From positions 435,001 to 499,000 of the forward strand of contig JANJXV010000267.1 in NCBI GenBank assembly GCA_024803745.1: 64,000 nucleotides of DNA, written 5' to 3'. The notes beneath the pieces were generated by a model. It ran no database searches. It saw only the letters and a program-made list of their open reading frames with translations, and was not told the origin of the DNA. This DNA comes from Megascapheus bottae. Lineage: Eukaryota > Chordata > Mammalia > Rodentia > Geomyidae. The position numbers were made by a program, and so were the translations under genes. Positions 60,514 through 64,000 of the stretch are shown here, piece by piece; position 1 is the stretch's first letter; the number at the start of each line of letters is the position of its first letter.

Positions 60514-62652
60514 CCATCTCATGGTCCACTGTGAGGCCACTGGTTGGGCTAAGAGCTAGTCGTGCAGCAACACATAAGTTTTATTCTAATACTTTCCAAA
60601 CTTTGTACTCAAATATGCTACCTACTTACCAACTTAGGTCAGTTATCCTTATGCTATAACTTTTCTTCATTACTACAATATTCTTACACTCCTACGTTAA
60701 TCCTCTTGCACCTCCCCTGACCTCTCTCATTCTTTTTTTCTATCTCTGGACCTCTGCTCGTCTTTCAACCCTTATACTGCACGGATCTACACTTGATGGC
60801 TGTTGAGCAATATTGTATATGTAGGTGGTTAATTATTCTCTAGGCTCAGAGGGACTTAAAGACAATAGAGATTGGATTGAGAGGCTTATTGTTTTGGGTA
60901 TAAATCGCTTATCAGTGGTTGTATTAGGCTGGTCTGTAAGTGCACAAAAAGAAAGAGTGATAATACCAATCAAAACTTGTGAACATCTAGTGTCTGCCAG
61001 CTACAGAGGTCTAGGTTGGTTATATCTGAAAAACTATAATCGTATTTAGTAGTAATCTTGCTCCCATTTTCAAATGGGCAGAACAAGAAACTCAAGAAAA
61101 ATGTCAAATCAAGAAACAACATCCCCCACCCAATGTAAACAGACAATGGAAGAGTCACTGGCAAACCTAGAGGAGAGTCTTCCAATTGCTACACAAATGC
61201 AATTGATAAACATCATTAATGAAAAATGTGAAAATATAAAGAAAGAGATAATGGAGGAAGCCATACCTGAACAAGAGGAAAGCAAAAACAAGGTGATAAG
61301 TGAAAAAGAAGAAGCCATAGAGGAGGCCATAATAAAGGTTTTTCAAAGAAAGATGGATGAATTCAAAGAATCCACAAATAAAAACGTGACCAAACTCCAG
61401 CAAATGTCCAAAGAAAATAAAGCTACTGAGCTAACCACGCAAAAGGAAATCAAGGAGATAAAGAAATCCATACATGATCTAAAACAAGGGATGCAAGGCA
61501 TCAAAAGTGAGCAATTAGAAGCAAGGGAGATGAAAAATAAAGTAGATAGCTTTGATAGCAGGTGAGACATTGCAGAGGAGAGAATTTCCGTGGCTGAAGA
61601 TAATTTAGGTATTATAAAGAACAGAAAATGAGTCAATCCAAATCTAGGAAATATGAGAGAGCGCTTCAGGAGGTCCAAGATACAATTAGGAAGCCTAATT
61701 TAAGTCTAGTTGGTACTGAGGAGGGAGTGGAGAAAGAGGTCAATGGTATTGGAAATATACTTCAGGGAATCATCTCAGAGAATTTCCCAAATATCCAGAA
61801 GGGCAGGCCCATCCAGATACGAGAAGCTTTTAGAACCCCAAACAGACTTGACCAGAAAATAACATCCCACCGCCACATTGTGATCCCAACTGGATCAATA
61901 GAAACGAAAGGAAAGATCCTAAAGGCAGCCAGGGAAAAGGGATCAGTAACCTACAAAGGCAAACCAATCAGAATAACCCCAGATTTCTCAGCAGAGACCA
62001 TGCAAGCACGAAGTGACTGGAAGCATATATGTCATGCCCTTAAATCAAATAACTACCAACCAAGAATACTGTAGCCAGCTAAGGTCTCATTCATAACTGA
62101 GGGAACAATAAAAACATTCCATTCCAGGGAAAAGCTGCAACAATATGTCAAAACAAAACCAACACTACAGAGAATTCTCAAAGATGCTCTATACATAGAA
62201 AACCAAAATAAATGCAATATAGGGAAAGAAATGGCACCTAAACAGCATACCGTCTAAGGACCACAAGAACTGTCAAGACACAGGCCCTACTAAAAGCTTT
62301 TTAAAATGGTGGGAACTAATAAATATCTCTCAATCCTAACTCTCAATATCAATGGACTTAACTCTCCAATTAAATGGCATAGGCTGTCTAGATGGATCAA
62401 AATCAAGAGCCATCGTTCTGCTGTCTTCAAGAGACACATCTTACCCCAAAACAATCATCTTTTGAAAGTGAGAGGTTGGAATAAACTTTGTCAAGCTAAC
62501 TGCTCCCATAAACAGGCTGGAGTTGCCATCCTCATATCAGATACAATAGACTTCAAACTAAAATTAGTAAGAAAAGACAAAGAAGGTTACTACATACTAC
62601 TAAAGGGATCTTTCCTCCAGGAAGACATAACGATCCTACATATTTACACACC
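60514..62652 (+). mobile_element. L1-c, 3'-truncated, copy 2
   Basis: Counterpart of 19273-21417, cut at the same base in the ORF2 endonuclease region ('ttacacaccc' then 'ttttgaag'). Confidence 0.9.
61074..62074 (+). pseudogene. L1-c ORF1, broken, copy 2
   Basis: Open from MGRTRNSRKM for 163 codons to a TGA at 61563 ('caggtgagac', where the others have TTA). The same four-base loss seen in L1-b follows, and then the C-terminal 148 codons (61628-62074) are open. Its copy 1 counterpart is intact. Confidence 0.85.
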
Positions 62653-62659
62653 CTTTTGA
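62306..62659 (+). pseudogene. L1-c ORF2 N-terminal fragment, copy 2
   Basis: Open for 117 codons only because two frameshifts compensate. The middle (HRSAVFKRHILP) is out-of-frame reading of the QETHL motif region, so the endonuclease active site is lost. It ends at the L1-c break. Confidence 0.8.
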
Positions 62660-63105
62660 AGATTCTCAAAAGATTGAAGATTCTGCCAGTGTAAGTTAGA
62701 TTCCGGCATTGATATTAAATAATGCAATGAGTAGGGATTTATATTTGAAATATCACTGTTGACAAAATCTAACACACATTTGCTTAGTATTTGCTTTTGA
62801 TTTCCCAAGAAGTACAGTACAAGCTAACACTTGTGGCATATATCGACTGGGAGAAATGATTCAGAATATGTGACTCATTTGAACAAGAGTCAGTGAAAGA
62901 TACAGAAGCAGGATACCCATATTGTGATAATTTGTATCTTTTGCATATTTTGTGTTTGTTGTTAATTCCATTTGTACTGTACATTTCTAGGTAAAAACTT
63001 TTTTCCAAACAATTTGTTATTTCAACCGTAAAAAAAGACATTTATATGCCTGATAAAATTCACAGAATCCAATTTTTTCCATCTTATTTTTTGTTTTTTG
63101 GGTTT
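62653..63105. other. Non-coding flank after the L1-c break, copy 2
   Basis: Counterpart of 21421-21880. No recognised feature. Confidence 0.45.
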
Positions 63106-63107
63106 TT

Positions 63108-63515
63108 TTTGGCGGGTCATAGATCTTGAACTCAGCCTGGGCACTATCCCTGAGCTCTTCAGCTCCAGGCTACCACCTTACCCTGGAGCCAAGCCCCACT
63201 TCCCATTTTCTAAAGGTAAATTGGGGATAAGTGTCTCAGGTCTTTTTGTGCCAGGATGGCTTTAAACCTTGATCCTCAGATCTCAGCCTCCTGAGTATCT
63301 AGGATTATAGTTTTGAGCCACCAGCCCATCATGCTCAGCTTTCTGGGTTTTTTTTAAACTCGGTTTAAGCACTGTCCTTCAGCTTTCCTCAAGCCTAGTG
63401 ATCTTCTACTTGAGCCACAGCACTACTTATGGTTTTTTCTGTGTATGTGGTACTGCGGAATTGAAACTTCGTCTTCATACAAGCACTCTACAACTATGCC
63501 AAACTCCCAGCCCCT
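63108..63515 (-). repeat. B1-ID SINE and shortened ID-like SINE, copy 2
   Basis: 63108-63330 is the reversed B1-ID composite. 63345-63515 is the reversed ID-like dimer. About 20 bp present in copy 1 (caagccctttggctggaact) is lost at 63358. Confidence 0.8.
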
Positions 63516-63519
63516 CCAC

Positions 63520-64000
63520 ATTAGTTTTTATGATAGATCTTTCCATGCATCCAGGATGGCTAGAAATCCTTCTTGAGTTTCCCAAGATCAGAGAGTATAG
63601 GTGTGTCCCATCCTGTGTGGCTACATAACCATTGTTTAGGGTACAGTTCTCTCTTCATTCTACCCATCTAGAGCAATTTTCTTCTTCCATGTATAATCAT
63701 TAAACATTCAGCTCCTGTTCCTCTCTACTCCATTCTCTGGAACCATCGTGCTTTTTGGCTCTAAGGGTTTGTTGATCTTTGGAAGCTCTGGAAGGGAAAA
63801 CATACCCTAGCTCTTCCTTTATGACTGCTGTATTTTTAGTTTACTGTAATCAAGATTCATCTGTAAAATATAGTAAAATGTTCTTCCTTTTCAATGCATT
63901 GTTTTGCATATTTCTATCTTTGGATTATTATTAATAGTTGTGAATGGATTCTCCACATATTTGTTCTAGTCTCTGCTTTCTCTTCCATTAGGTACAAATC
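63520..64000. other. Non-coding to window end; possible old L1M start
   Basis: Matches 22310-22790. The last 160 bp belong to the possible antisense old L1 described at 22620. Confidence 0.4.

Larger units (their letters stand above)
35928..64000 (+). repeat. Segmental duplication, copy 2
   Basis: Direct repeat of 1-22790, with an extra 5.8 kb (49585-55384) and without the 516 bp of 619-1134. It runs off the right edge. Order and orientation of all sub-elements are kept. Confidence 0.95.

Overview
This is mammalian, almost certainly rodent, genomic DNA. It has no bacterial-style gene layout. It is packed with LINE-1 fragments and two SINE types: a tRNA/ID-like element, and a composite of a B1 (7SL-like) head with an ID-like tail. 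From memory of these SINEs, a heteromyid rodent (kangaroo rat or pocket mouse) is the best guess. That is inference and needs a repeat-library search.

The main feature is a direct segmental duplication. Bases 1-22790 (copy 1) recur near-identically at 35928-64000 (copy 2), and the pairing runs off both window edges. Each copy holds, in order: a broken gene related to Ral guanine nucleotide dissociation stimulators (RalGDS), a SINE-rich stretch, three stacked L1 3' ends, and an L1-rich block. In that block a 1.37 kb segment, called X here, lies inverted relative to its other copy, which contains the first exon-like piece of the RalGDS relative. Both edges of inverted X coincide with L1 ends. 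Copy 2 carries an extra 7.4 kb tandem X-plus-L1 unit, including a near full-length L1 with broken frames (53093-59140). Copy 1 looks like the same structure after a 5.8 kb deletion. Its last L1 keeps an intact 334-residue ORF1 (19833-20837), the only intact full-length coding frame recognised in the window.

The 13 kb between the copies (22791-35927) is different. It holds a decayed KRAB zinc-finger gene (24207 to about 29330), a 5'-inverted L1 fragment (29690-30577), exon-like blocks of unknown origin (34140-34840), and a broken piece of a GAB2-type PH domain (35150-35425). No functional host gene is convincingly present. The window reads as a duplication-prone graveyard of gene fragments shaped by L1 insertion, non-homologous deletion and probable gene conversion. 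I found no CRISPR array, true tRNA or rRNA gene, or new biological system. The notable signals are structural. All similarity statements come from reading by eye, and boundaries are approximate except where a junction is given base by base.
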